Shown here piece after piece: positions 34,867 to 43,118 of a stretch of DNA of 48,847 nt. The stretch is from an uncultured Clostridia bacterium (GTDB taxonomy: Bacteria; Bacillota; DTU014). The notes beneath the pieces are model-generated. The model saw only the letters and a program-made list of their open reading frames with translations. It was not told the DNA's origin and did no database searches. Position numbers and translations under genes: made by a program. Position 1 is the first letter of the stretch; each line of letters begins with the position of its first letter. The stretch is from assembly GCA_900016865.1 (NCBI GenBank), contig FIZI01000025.1, positions 1,364 through 50,210 of the forward strand, written 5' to 3'.

Positions 34867-35289
34867 GGATGTGCAGGGATTTGAAAGATTAGATCCCTGC
34901 GATCAGATTACAGGCATAAGCCAGAAGGTGGGTGACGACGCATGGAAGGTGACAGTGATAGTCGCTGCACTGGGCAATGGCGTGCTCGCACGCTTATTCA
35001 GAGTGCTGCCTTTCCGGTGTCGGAGCCTGCCTGTACTGCTTGACACTGCTTAAGCTCTCATTTTACCTTCCCATTCACTTGGCTCCGGCCCCCGGATTGT
35101 CGCGCAGTTGTCTAGAGCACTGCCATCGTTACCTTCCATCTCCCTCGTTGCTGAACACCACATGATTCTGGCCTGCTTAGACTAGCGTCCGGAATGCGTC
35201 TTCGCGCTTCGGATGACCGTCGGCAGGCGAGTGTGCAGACGAGCAAGGACAGTTGTGTACACTAGCATGGACAGATTGGAGGGATAACA
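34867..35289 (+). other. Unexplained leader region before mgtE
   Basis: The expected transcript begins with a hairpin, GCAGGGAT (34873-34880) against ATCCCTGC (34893-34900). The rest contains no M-box consensus that I can recognise and no clear terminator. A short open frame from ATG 34865 to 35053 includes ITGISQKVGDDAWKVTV, which faintly recalls the GvpO gas-vesicle family, but its start codon coincides with the -10 box and it has no ribosome binding site. The tail near 35255-35270 has TACACT that could be a second, weak promoter. Confidence 0.35.
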
Positions 35290-36630
35290 ATGGACCGCAT
35301 GTCTGCAGAAAAAGTCAGAACGATGGTTGAACGCAGTGACTGGGGGCGGCTCAGACAGCATCTTCGCGGGTGGAACCCGCCCGAGGTGGCAGACCTTATA
35401 CTCAGCCTGGAGAAAAAAGACAGGGTTGTGGTCTTCAGACTGCTGCCGCGGGATATATCAAGCGAAGTGTTTGCCTATCTTGACTCTGAACACCAGGACC
35501 ACCTAATCCGCGACCTGACAGATGAAGAGACGCGGCAGCTGCTCGCAGGCATGCGCCCTGACGACAGGACGGCCCTGCTGGGCGAATTGCCGGGCCAGCT
35601 CACTCAGAAGCTCCTCAACTTGCTGAGCCCGGGCGATCTCAAGGAGGCCAGGAAGCTGCTTGGCTATCCTGAGGAGAGCATCGGAAGGCTGATGACTCCT
35701 GACTATGTAGCTGTCAGGCGCCACTGGACTGTAGCCAGAGCCATCGACCACATAAGAGAAAAGGGCAGAGACAGCGAGACGATCAACATGGTCTATGTGG
35801 TTGATGACAACTGGAGGCTATTGGACTCATTGGAGCTTCGGAAGCTCATCCTCGCCGATGCTCATCACACAGTCGATCAGCTTATGGACAACTCCTTTGT
35901 GTATTTGATCGCTACAGACGACAGAGAAAAAGCTGTCTCGACGATGAAACGTTACGATATCAGTACTCTGCCTGTGGTGGATTCGGACGGCACTCTTGTC
36001 GGTATTGTGACAGCAGACGACGTCTTTGACGTAGCTGAAGAAGAGGCGACCGAGGACTTCCACAAGCACGCCGCAATCACCCCACTGAGGTCGGGATATG
36101 CAACGACCACAGTATGGGAGCTTTTCACTAAGCGCGTTGGGTGGTTGGTGCTGCTCATATTCCTAAATCTCATGTCGTCGAGTGTGATAGCAGCGTTTGA
36201 GAAGACTCTGGCGTCTGCATTGGCTTTGGCCTTTTTTATCCCGCTTCTTATGGACAGCGGCGGAAACGCAGGTTATCAGTCTTCCACTCTCGTTGTGCGT
36301 GCGTTGGCTGTGGGTGATTTCAAGTTGGGCCAGTGGGCTAAGGCAGTTGGCCGCGAGATCGTGGTGGGATTGTCTCTGGGCGTCGTTATGGGCTTGGTCA
36401 GTGGAGTGCTTGGGTTTATCAAGGGCGGGCTTGCGATCGGCCTAATAGTGGGGGCTACTATGGTGTCGGTCATCCTGATGGCGAATATCATAGGAATCTC
36501 GCTGCCGCTCATCCTCGTCCGCTTCGGGCTGGATCCGGCAATCGCGAGCGGGCCGCTCATCACCTCGATTGTTGATGCTTCCGGGCTGCTGGTCTACTTC
36601 CTCATCGCTTCCAGAGTGCTCGAGCTGTGA
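35290..36630 (+). CDS. mgtE: MgtE magnesium transporter
   Basis: A 446-residue protein with GGAGGG seven bases before the ATG. The N-terminal MgtE superhelical domain (about 1-130) is followed by two CBS domains (about 135-255; MTPDYVAVRRHWTVARAIDHIR and STLPVVDSDGTLVGIVTADDV) and five membrane helices. The signature MDSGGNAGYQSSTLVVRALA lies at the start of the pore region, and PLITSIVDASGLLVYF ends the protein. It is a Mg2+-gated Mg2+ channel; the cytosolic domains close it at high magnesium. With corA broken, it is the only magnesium importer visible here. It has an unusually long leader and is followed by a terminator. Confidence 0.95.
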   Translation: MDRMSAEKVRTMVERSDWGRLRQHLRGWNPPEVADLILSLEKKDRVVVFRLLPRDISSEVFAYLDSEHQDHLIRDLTDEETRQLLAGMRPDDRTALLGELPGQLTQKLLNLLSPGDLKEARKLLGYPEESIGRLMTPDYVAVRRHWTVARAIDHIREKGRDSETINMVYVVDDNWRLLDSLELRKLILADAHHTVDQLMDNSFVYLIATDDREKAVSTMKRYDISTLPVVDSDGTLVGIVTADDVFDVAEEEATEDFHKHAAITPLRSGYATTTVWELFTKRVGWLVLLIFLNLMSSSVIAAFEKTLASALALAFFIPLLMDSGGNAGYQSSTLVVRALAVGDFKLGQWAKAVGREIVVGLSLGVVMGLVSGVLGFIKGGLAIGLIVGATMVSVILMANIIGISLPLILVRFGLDPAIASGPLITSIVDASGLLVYFLIASRVLEL

Positions 36631-36647
36631 GCGCATTCAGTGATCTA

Positions 36648-36687
36648 GAGCCATTTGCGTTGTCTTGTACGATGACGCAAATGGCTC
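36648..36687 (+). terminator. Hairpin after mgtE
   Basis: GAGCCATTTGCGT and ACGCAAATGGCTC pair over 13 bp, 18 bases after the stop codon. There is no T run. The left arm plus loop is nearly identical to an unpaired sequence at 15625-15644 beside repeat copy B. Confidence 0.6.
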
Positions 36688-36701
36688 GACCATGAATCAC
36701 C

Positions 36702-36730
36702 TTAACTAAAGGCCTGAGCAGTGATATACT
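36702..36730 (+). promoter_or_regulatory. Promoter of the sugar isomerase gene
   Basis: TTAACT (36702-36707), a 17-base spacer, TATACT (36725-36730), 43 bases before the start codon. Confidence 0.6.
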
Positions 36731-36772
36731 TGAAGATAGGCAAGATACAGTCTGAAAGAGGTGGCAGCATAC

Positions 36773-37540
36773 ATGTCAAGCCGATCCGTAGAGATTCCTA
36801 TCGCACTGCAGATGTACTCCCTCAGGGATGACTCAAAGGCCGATTTCGCTGGTGCCTTGAGATCAACCAAGGAGATCGGATACGACGCAGTCGAGTTTGC
36901 CGGGTATTACGGTATGAGCAGCAGCGAACTCCGCAAGTTGTTGGATGATTTGGGCCTGCGTGCTGTGGGCAGTCACGTAGGCTATGACCAGCTTCGTGAC
37001 AACTTGGAACAAGTGATAGATTACAACCTGGAGATCGGGGCGAAGTATATCGTTTGTCCCAGCTACAACGCAGACAGCCGCGATGGATGGGTGGAGTTTG
37101 CCCACTTCCTCAGCTCGGTTGCAGACACGTGTGAGAAGTCCGGGTTGACAGTCGGCTACCACAATCACGCTCACGAATTGAAGAAGATAGGCGACGAGTA
37201 CATATTCGATATCATTTTTGATGCTGCTTCAGACAAGGTTGTGGCCCAATTGGATCTCGGATGGGCGTTGTATGCGGGCGTGGACCCCGTGCAGCTACTT
37301 CGCAAGTATGCTGGTCGTTGTCCACTAGTCCACGTCAAGGATTTCGACGAGAACAACAAACAGACAGAGGTCGGTACCGGCGCACTCGACCTTCAATCAG
37401 TCGTAGCTACCTGCCGAGAGGTAGGGGTCGAGTGGATGATCATTGAGACTGAGCAGTACAACATGGAGCCGATCGATAGTGTGCGGGTAGGTTACTCCAA
37501 TCTCAAGAGGGCTGCGAAGCAGATTGCGCAGACCACCTAG
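36773..37540 (+). CDS. Sugar phosphate isomerase/epimerase-like TIM-barrel protein
   Basis: A 255-residue protein. ATG 36773 is preferred; an in-frame GTG at 36761 lies inside the GAGGTGG ribosome binding site. The AP-endonuclease-2-like TIM barrel is supported by IALQMYSLRDD at the start, YDAVEFAGYYG, GYHNHAHEL (metal-binding His region), AQLDLGWALYAG (metal-binding Asp) and HVKDFD, with a final Glu in MIIETEQYN. These are the residues of inosose isomerase/dehydratase-like and hydroxypyruvate-isomerase-like enzymes. The substrate is unknown. It has its own promoter and a small terminator, so it is probably monocistronic. Confidence 0.87.
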   Translation: MSSRSVEIPIALQMYSLRDDSKADFAGALRSTKEIGYDAVEFAGYYGMSSSELRKLLDDLGLRAVGSHVGYDQLRDNLEQVIDYNLEIGAKYIVCPSYNADSRDGWVEFAHFLSSVADTCEKSGLTVGYHNHAHELKKIGDEYIFDIIFDAASDKVVAQLDLGWALYAGVDPVQLLRKYAGRCPLVHVKDFDENNKQTEVGTGALDLQSVVATCREVGVEWMIIETEQYNMEPIDSVRVGYSNLKRAAKQIAQTT

Positions 37541-37549
37541 GCAAGAACG

Positions 37550-37573
37550 GGCAGCTACAAGAAGCTGCCTTTG
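37550..37573 (+). terminator. Terminator-like hairpin after the isomerase gene
   Basis: GGCAGCT pairs with AGCTGCC around a six-base loop and is followed by TTTGAA, ten bases after the stop codon. Confidence 0.55.
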
Positions 37574-37617
37574 AACTGCCTTTAGGGCGGTGAACTCAAT
37601 ATAAAGGAGTGATCAGT

Positions 37618-38136
37618 GTGGAGAATGAGGCACTGCGGAATATCTTGACTAGGCGCAGCATTCGGAAGTACACTGACCAGCCTGTCGAAGAGGAGAAGAT
37701 CGATCTGCTTCTCAGGGCAGCTATGGCAGCACCTTCGGCTAGGAACATCCAACCATGGGAGTTCATAGTCCTCACAAAGAGGGAGTCAATTGACAAGCTG
37801 GCCACATTCAGCCCGTATGTAGGCATGCTAAGAGACGCACCCCTCGCGATTGTCGTATGCGGCCGAACTGATTCGGAGGCCGGTTCGCCCGACTACTGGG
37901 TCATCGACTGTGCGGCTGCAGTTCAAAACATACTGCTCGCAGCTCATGCGTTGGGCCTTGGAGGTGTGTGGCTCGGAGTCCATCCGAGGCGTGAACGGCA
38001 GGACGTGCTTGAGCAGATCTTTAAGCTTCCGGAGAACGTAGTGCCGCACAGCGTGATCTCTATTGGGTATCCCGCTGAGCAGAAGGAACCGGCAAATCGG
38101 TACAGAGACGATAGGGTTCACCGTGAGACTTGGTGA
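37618..38136 (+). CDS. Nitroreductase family protein
   Basis: A 172-residue flavoprotein. GTG 37618 has AAAGGAG eight bases upstream. It begins with the family's RRSIRKYTDQPVEEEKIDLLLRAAMAAPSARNIQPWEF block (FMN phosphate contact and Asn/Gln flavin contacts), and ends with a conserved VISIGYPAE followed by a basic tail. Nitroreductase-family enzymes use FMN and NAD(P)H to reduce diverse substrates, including dehydro-F420 in the FbiB C-terminus. The next gene, 21 bases downstream, encodes a CofE-like ligase, the other half of FbiB-type proteins, which makes a role with that enzyme plausible. Confidence 0.88.
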   Translation: MENEALRNILTRRSIRKYTDQPVEEEKIDLLLRAAMAAPSARNIQPWEFIVLTKRESIDKLATFSPYVGMLRDAPLAIVVCGRTDSEAGSPDYWVIDCAAAVQNILLAAHALGLGGVWLGVHPRRERQDVLEQIFKLPENVVPHSVISIGYPAEQKEPANRYRDDRVHRETW

Positions 38137-38157
38137 CGATTGATAGGGGATAGAGGC

Positions 38158-39012
38158 ATGAGAATACAGGCAATCCGAACACCGGTCATCGAGATTGGAT
38201 CAGACCTACTCGAGGTGTTTCGGTCTTCGTATCCCGGCAACCTTGCCGAGCGTTCTGTCGTGTGTGTGACCTCCAAGGTAGTGTCGCTCGAGCAGCGACG
38301 GGTCGAAAAACTCTCGGAGGTAGTACTGAGCGAAGAGGCGCGAGCTCTGAGCCCTCTCAAATACTCAAAGAACTTCGAGCGCAACCCTGGTTTGGCAGAG
38401 CTGATCTTGAGGGAGTCAGACCGGATCTATAAGGGGCACTTCGTGTACCTCACTCTAAAGGACGGGACATTCATCCCGAATGCAGGTATTGATCTTTCCA
38501 ACGTACCCGATGGGTACGCTGTTCTTTGGCCTAGGGATCCCTTCGGGTGGGCCAGGCAGTTCCGTGAAAAGCTGAAATCCGCCTATGGGTTGAACGAAGT
38601 CGGAGTGCTGATGACGGATTCCCGGTGCACTCCGTTGAGGAGAGGAGTCATTGGCCTCGCAGTTGCATACAGCGGATTTGAGGGCGTCGATAGCCAAGTG
38701 GGGAAAAAAGACCTGTTTGGCCGCGAGCTTGAGTTCACAGAGAAAGCGGTCGCAGATTGCCTTGCATCTGCGGCTGTACTCGTTATGGGGGAGTCGGGCG
38801 AGAGTACTCCGTTTGCAGTAGTAGAAGACGCTCCTGTGACTTTCACGGACAGCGAGGTCAGGCCCGGCGAGTTGAACATAGATCCCAGGATCGATCTGTT
38901 TGCAGGCTTGTACGACAGCCAGATATTTGACGCTTTTTCAAAGGGCAAGAAGCATGAACGTGCAGGGTACGCGGCCGGGCCGCAGTCTGCCGAGGACAGG
39001 GATGATCGTTAA
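38158..39012 (+). CDS. CofE-like protein (coenzyme F420-0:L-glutamate ligase family)
   Basis: A 284-residue protein beginning MRIQAIRTPVIEIGSDLLEV; ATG 38158 is chosen, with AGGGGATAG upstream. Family features: SVVCVTSKVVSLEQ, the NAGIDLSNVPDGYAVLWPRDP segment (nearly identical to the CofE loop NAGID.SN), VLMTDSRCTPLRRGVIGLAVAYSGF and a DLFGRELEFTEKAVADCLASAA stretch. CofE adds glutamate to F420-0 with GTP. F420 production is not established for most Bacillota, and many CofE homologues there have no proven substrate. It lies between nitroreductase and PfkB-kinase genes in one run. Confidence 0.85.
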   Translation: MRIQAIRTPVIEIGSDLLEVFRSSYPGNLAERSVVCVTSKVVSLEQRRVEKLSEVVLSEEARALSPLKYSKNFERNPGLAELILRESDRIYKGHFVYLTLKDGTFIPNAGIDLSNVPDGYAVLWPRDPFGWARQFREKLKSAYGLNEVGVLMTDSRCTPLRRGVIGLAVAYSGFEGVDSQVGKKDLFGRELEFTEKAVADCLASAAVLVMGESGESTPFAVVEDAPVTFTDSEVRPGELNIDPRIDLFAGLYDSQIFDAFSKGKKHERAGYAAGPQSAEDRDDR

Positions 39013-39108
39013 GCGGCGGATGGATAGGCCACCAATGCATTTGAGGTCAAAATCGGCGGTGACTCGGTGGCTACCTTATGATGTAGGGGCCATGGAGGTG
39101 GGGTGTGT

Positions 39109-39795
39109 ATGAAACCGCGACTGCGTGTTGCGGGGGATATTATTATCGATTGGATCATCTCTGAGGGGCAGTGCAAGGTATATCCCGGTGGCGTCGGCAA
39201 TGTAGTGCGCGGCTTGGAACAGTTCGGATATTCTGTGTCGTTGACGACAGTGTATAACCCGATGCTCTACCCATTGGATCACGTGTTTGACTTGTGCAAC
39301 TGCCTTCAGGACTTTGAGCACAGAAACGTCAACGTGAGGAACTACGACAAAGGGATATTTCAGCGGTTTCGAGCCGGGCTCAAGCCCAGAATATTCACAG
39401 GCGAGTTTGACATCGTCGTGTTGCACGAGGACACGTGTGTGCGTGACTTCACAGCGATGTACGCCGACGTTAGAGACACGACGCCCTCGGGGAGATGCAA
39501 GGTGCTTCGAATGAGTTCAACAGACCCCTGGGAGACGATCATGTCTCGAATACAACACGAGTACGCGATCATCACCTACGATGACAAAGTGAGAATTTTC
39601 AGGCCCGGCCAGGCTCGTGATGAGCAATTGGATTTCCCTCCGGCTGAGGTGCGGGACACAGTCGGTGCGGGAGATACGTTTGGTGTCGGGTTTATTGATG
39701 CCTATCTCAAGTCAGGCATAATAGACAATGAGACGGTAATGGCGGGCATCAGGCTTGCACAGGCAAAGGTCAGGCAGATAGGGGTTTTTGTCTAG
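39109..39795 (+). CDS. PfkB-family carbohydrate kinase (short)
   Basis: A 228-residue protein; ATG 39109 has GGAGGTG eight bases upstream. The PfkB signature is near the C-terminus: VRDTVGAGDTFGVGFIDAYL, with the catalytic Asp in AGDTF. The N-terminus has GDIIIDW and YPGGVGNVVRGLEQFG, the substrate-binding GG motif. At 228 residues it is well below the usual ~300, mainly in the middle, so it lacks much of the lid and the central sheet. It is probably a sugar or nucleoside kinase; the substrate is unknown. It follows the CofE-like gene by 96 bases and ends at the strong terminator at 39828. Confidence 0.8.
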   Translation: MKPRLRVAGDIIIDWIISEGQCKVYPGGVGNVVRGLEQFGYSVSLTTVYNPMLYPLDHVFDLCNCLQDFEHRNVNVRNYDKGIFQRFRAGLKPRIFTGEFDIVVLHEDTCVRDFTAMYADVRDTTPSGRCKVLRMSSTDPWETIMSRIQHEYAIITYDDKVRIFRPGQARDEQLDFPPAEVRDTVGAGDTFGVGFIDAYLKSGIIDNETVMAGIRLAQAKVRQIGVFV

Positions 39796-39827
39796 CTTTG
39801 ACCGATCAATAGGCAACGATCGATGAG

Positions 39828-39917
39828 AAACGCCTCTCCGTCCCTTTGGCCGACAGCGCCGGCCGGGATTGGCATCGCTTTATTGCATGTGCCACAGGAG
39901 AGGCGTTTGGGTTTTTT
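39828..39917 (+). terminator. Long terminator after the PfkB gene
   Basis: AAACGCCTCTCC (39828-39839) pairs with GGAGAGGCGTTT (39897-39908), followed by GGGTTTTTT. The 57-base interior holds a second GGCCG/CGGCC hairpin. Confidence 0.85.
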
Positions 39918-39969
39918 GGGGTTTGCTCATTGCTTTGCTGCAACGGGCTAGTACCTGCAGAGCCTCAGG

Positions 39970-41871
39970 TTACACCAGGCTTGCCAAGCTTAGAACTCTA
40001 GTCACAAGCCCGCCGGTTACGAGCGCTACTGTAAAGGCTCCGATCCACATAGCTGCGGCCTCCAGCCTTCCGCGCTCTTTCACCATGACGAGCACTGACG
40101 CTATACAGGGGACAAACAGCGACATTGTCACCAGAGCCACCAGGGTCTGAGGCCGGGTTAGGTCAATTGAGGTCAAGCCTGCCGCACCGAAGTCTCGTCT
40201 TATGAATCCCATGATAAACGCAGTCGCAGTCTCTCGCGGCAGTCTAAGCCATGACACCACGACTGGCTCAGCTGCACGCTGAATCACATCCAACACTCCG
40301 CTGGCGTCCATTACTCCTATGAGGACTGACCCGGCTGCAAAGAGAGGCGTTGCCTCCTTAATGAAGTGAACGGTCCTTGTGATTGCCTTTTTCAAGACGT
40401 TTGATAAGCTCGGTATCCGCATAGGGGGCAGATCAAGCAGCAAACTGGATGAAGTCCCGGGGAGTACCGCCTTTAGCAGCACCCCGACAGCCAGAAATAC
40501 TGCGATGATGGTCAAAACGTAGATCGCGAGGTAGTTTAGCCCGAGCTTGGACAGCATCGCAGCTATGACACCAAGCTGTGCCGAGCACGGAATAGCCAGC
40601 CCCAGTAGGAATGTGGTGATCCTCTTTTCTTTCTGAGTCCCCAGCATCCTCGTTGTGATCGTCGCCATTGTAGTGCACCCGAACCCGAGGATCATAGGGA
40701 TGATAGCCTTTCCGTTTAGCCCGATCGATCCGAAAGTCCGATCTGATAGCGCCGCAATCCTAGGCATGTACCCGGAGTCCTCGAACAACGATATGAACAC
40801 GTAGAAGCCGAGAACAAGCGGAAGGAGCAGCCCAAACACGTATACGGGCGTCATAGTGAGCACTCCAAACTCGCCTACAAGGATGTCCCAGACAACACTA
40901 GTTGAGGGAATGAACCTTGAGATTAGAGACCGCATCCAGGGCTCGTACAAGCCCGCCATCACAGTCTCCTCTGTGAATTCGACGACTGTTTCGGCTATAA
41001 AGGATCCCATGACTTTGTACACCACCCACAAGCACGCGATCAGTATGGGGATGCCTGTCAGTGGCTGGATTGTCAGTCTTCCGATTTTCTCGCTCAGAGT
41101 CGGCCTTGAGTGGTCACGCAATACCTGCGATACAACGCGGTTTACATGCTCCCTCCGCATTTTGTACACGGCCTCTCTATGACCTGTAGGCGCAACGCCC
41201 AGCCGCTCTGCCATTGCGGGGTCATCTTCGAGAAATAGGAGCTTGTGGCCACGTGAAACAGTCGGCGATGGGTGTGCACTCCCGCCGATATCTGAACGTT
41301 TGCTCAATAACTCATCGACAGACTTCAGTAGTTCATCTAGTCCCGGAGTTGGGTTGCCGACCGAAGCCTCTGGGAGGCGCTCAAGCAACTCGTCTATGCC
41401 TATTCGCTTCACACCGACAGTGGGTATGACCGGAACTCCGAGGCCCTTGCTCAGTCCCTCTACATCTATTTCTATGCCGCGCTTTTCTGTCTCGTCCATC
41501 ATGTTGAGAGCCACTATCACCGGGATCCCTGCGTCTATGATCTGCTGGGTGAGGAAGAGCTCCCTTTCGAGGTACAAGGAGTTGACGACGTTGATGACAA
41601 CATCCGCATCTAGAATAATGTCTTTTGCAATTCGTTCTTCATCGTTGAACGATGAGATTCCATAAACTCCGGGGGTATCTATGAGCAATCCCTGCTCTAT
41701 CTCGGAGCTTGAGATGTCCAACGTAGTCCCTGGGTAGTTAGAGACATCCACGTAGAGGCCGGTCAGCGCGTTAAACACCACTGACTTGCCTGAGTTCGGG
41801 TTGCCCGCAAGGACTATCTTCTTCTTCCCCGCATACGCCATTGCTGAAGTGCCGACTGTCTCATGACCCAT
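39970..41871 (-). CDS. feoB: Ferrous iron transport protein B
   Basis: A 633-residue membrane protein. The N-terminal G domain has G1 GNPNSGKS (residues 23-30), G3 DTPG and G4 NMMD; a helical region follows, then the polytopic part with two Gate motifs (GFYVFISLFEDSGYMPRIAAL and a second PCIASVLVM region). The cysteine in GFGCTTMATITTRML is the usual one in the pore. It imports Fe2+, using GTP hydrolysis for gating. Its ATG overlaps the end of the FeoA-fusion gene by 11 bases, so translation is likely coupled. The locus is under a DtxR-type operator at 42268. Confidence 0.95.
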   Translation of the reverse strand: MGHETVGTSAMAYAGKKKIVLAGNPNSGKSVVFNALTGLYVDVSNYPGTTLDISSSEIEQGLLIDTPGVYGISSFNDEERIAKDIILDADVVINVVNSLYLERELFLTQQIIDAGIPVIVALNMMDETEKRGIEIDVEGLSKGLGVPVIPTVGVKRIGIDELLERLPEASVGNPTPGLDELLKSVDELLSKRSDIGGSAHPSPTVSRGHKLLFLEDDPAMAERLGVAPTGHREAVYKMRREHVNRVVSQVLRDHSRPTLSEKIGRLTIQPLTGIPILIACLWVVYKVMGSFIAETVVEFTEETVMAGLYEPWMRSLISRFIPSTSVVWDILVGEFGVLTMTPVYVFGLLLPLVLGFYVFISLFEDSGYMPRIAALSDRTFGSIGLNGKAIIPMILGFGCTTMATITTRMLGTQKEKRITTFLLGLAIPCSAQLGVIAAMLSKLGLNYLAIYVLTIIAVFLAVGVLLKAVLPGTSSSLLLDLPPMRIPSLSNVLKKAITRTVHFIKEATPLFAAGSVLIGVMDASGVLDVIQRAAEPVVVSWLRLPRETATAFIMGFIRRDFGAAGLTSIDLTRPQTLVALVTMSLFVPCIASVLVMVKERGRLEAAAMWIGAFTVALVTGGLVTRVLSLASLV

Positions 41872-42250
41872 GCCTTGATAACACCTCGACTTTTATTTGA
41901 CCAGCCAAATTGCGTCCAATAGCTACTTGTTGCCTTCCTCTCTTGACTATTACGGGGCCGCCCGGGAGGACGTAGTCGCAGGTAAGACATTCGTTTACAT
42001 CTATGCCGAGCCTCATCAGCTGACACCGGATATCTTCATCCTTGACTTGCAATATGGAAAACCTGTCGCCGGCGTTGACCTTGTCCATAGTCTCGGCCTT
42101 GATGCATTCTGCGCTGTAAGGACAGGCATTGCAGAGCTGAGGACAGGAACTGCCACCCGATGTAGAACAACATGAGGAGTTCCTCAGTCGGTAGACGATA
42201 TATCCTATAGCGGCTGCCGCTGCGACCACAAGCACGATCTTGTCAAGCAT
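41861..42250 (-). CDS. Membrane-anchored Cys-rich protein fused to a FeoA domain
   Basis: A 129-residue protein: an N-terminal membrane helix (about 4-21), a cysteine-rich segment (CCSTSGGSSCPQLCNACPY...C; residues 27-49) and a C-terminal FeoA SH3-like domain (about 58-125; VNAGDRFSILQVKDED...LMRLGI...GGPVIVKRGRQQVAIGRNLA). The first half looks like the small FeoB-associated Cys-rich membrane proteins, here joined to FeoA in one chain. It should interact with the FeoB G domain from the membrane surface; the cysteines may bind iron or sense redox state. It lies 128 bases after the DtxR gene and overlaps feoB. Confidence 0.85.
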   Translation of the reverse strand: MLDKIVLVVAAAAAIGYIVYRLRNSSCCSTSGGSSCPQLCNACPYSAECIKAETMDKVNAGDRFSILQVKDEDIRCQLMRLGIDVNECLTCDYVLPGGPVIVKRGRQQVAIGRNLAGQIKVEVLSRHGS

Positions 42251-42267
42251 TGAGACCCCTCCAATTT

Positions 42268-42283
42268 GTTAGCCTAGGCTAAC
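42268..42283. promoter_or_regulatory. DtxR-type operator before the FeoA-fusion/feoB genes
   Basis: GTTAGCCTAGGCTAAC is a perfect 16-bp palindrome, 17 bases upstream of the start codon, resembling DtxR/IdeR boxes (TTAG-G-TAGCCTAA type). A TTGACT -35 candidate lies just upstream on the minus strand, so binding would block the promoter. Confidence 0.85.
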
Positions 42284-42334
42284 TTTATAAGTCAAAATTA
42301 AATTCTGTGACGAAACTGACCGGCAAGACCCAAG

Positions 42335-42353
42335 TCAGGCAGTCGATGCCTGA
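42335..42353 (-). terminator. Small hairpin after the DtxR-family gene
   Basis: TCAGGCA pairs with TGCCTGA around a five-base loop, 25 bases past the stop codon. The downstream sequence on the minus strand has no strong T run, so termination is doubtful. Confidence 0.4.
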
Positions 42354-42377
42354 TGGCTAGGTGTATTGCACAAGACC

Positions 42378-43085
42378 TCAAGCATCAGTGCACTTTGATT
42401 TGGCTGGCCTTACCGATATCATGCTCGCCTCAGAGACTGTAAGAGTTAGTGCCAACCCGTGAACTCGAACAGATACAGTGTCGAGAGACGATGAACCAAC
42501 CCGCTCTACTTCAGCGCCAGGCCCAAATCCAAGACTGCGCAAGTGCTCAGCCTCATCCGGCGCTGCGTTGACTGCTACAACCACAGACGTCTGTCCTGGG
42601 ACTAGGTCCGTGAGTCTGAGATCAGACCCGTTGCCCAGCTGCAAGTCAGCAAAAGCAGATTCGGACCGTTGGACGATGTTCCTTTGAACCGACTCTATAT
42701 ACTCGTTTGATTCGAGGAAGTAGAGGAGCTTTTCCACTGTTTGCCTGCTAAGAGCATGCTCAACTTTACACGCGTCAGCCTCCGCAGTCTCCCGGTCTAC
42801 GCCAAGGACTTTGTGAAAAAATACTTCCAGTAGACGATGGCGGTTCATTACTCGTTCGGCATGGGTGCGTCCCAGATCAGTCAGAGACACGTTTCCGTAG
42901 CGTTCATAGCGCACCATGCCTCTTGAGTCCAGCTTTTTCAATATGTTAGTTACACTTGCCATGCGCACTCCCATCGCATCGGCAACGTCCTTTACCCGAA
43001 CGGTAGGGTTGCGATGCTCGAGAGTGAGTATAGCCTCGAGGTAGTTTTCTTCGCTCCGGGTTAGTTCCAACTTCTCCGGATTCAT
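42378..43085 (-). CDS. DtxR/MntR-family metal-dependent regulator with C-terminal FeoA domain
   Basis: A 235-residue protein: winged helix-turn-helix at about 10-70 (EENYLEAILTLEH...VKDVADAMGVRMASVTNILKKL), dimerisation/metal domain at about 70-145 (HRLLEVFFHKVLGVDRETAEADACKVEHALS, with the metal-site Glu/His/Cys residues) and a C-terminal FeoA/SH3-like domain from about 155. It represses iron- or manganese-uptake genes when loaded with metal. It sits upstream of feoAB in the same direction, with a palindrome before each gene; both are probably its sites, including its own promoter (autoregulation). Confidence 0.93.
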   Translation of the reverse strand: MNPEKLELTRSEENYLEAILTLEHRNPTVRVKDVADAMGVRMASVTNILKKLDSRGMVRYERYGNVSLTDLGRTHAERVMNRHRLLEVFFHKVLGVDRETAEADACKVEHALSRQTVEKLLYFLESNEYIESVQRNIVQRSESAFADLQLGNGSDLRLTDLVPGQTSVVVAVNAAPDEAEHLRSLGFGPGAEVERVGSSSLDTVSVRVHGLALTLTVSEASMISVRPAKSKCTDA

Positions 43086-43104
43086 TCATACTTCACCCTA
43101 AATG

Positions 43105-43118
43105 TTAGTCTAGACTAA
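43105..43118. promoter_or_regulatory. DtxR-type operator before the regulator's own gene
   Basis: TTAGTCTAGACTAA is a perfect palindrome, 20 bases upstream of the DtxR-family start codon. TTGACG and TAGACT (18-base spacing, minus strand) form the promoter, so the operator overlaps the -10 box. Confidence 0.8.

Noticed and set aside
34865-35053. Short open frame before mgtE with faint GvpO-like residues
   Set aside because: Start codon overlaps the -10 box, no ribosome binding site, and the similarity covers only about 17 residues; kept only as a note in the leader entry.
34870-35289. M-box magnesium riboswitch before mgtE
   Set aside because: None of the conserved M-box segments can be found in the leader.
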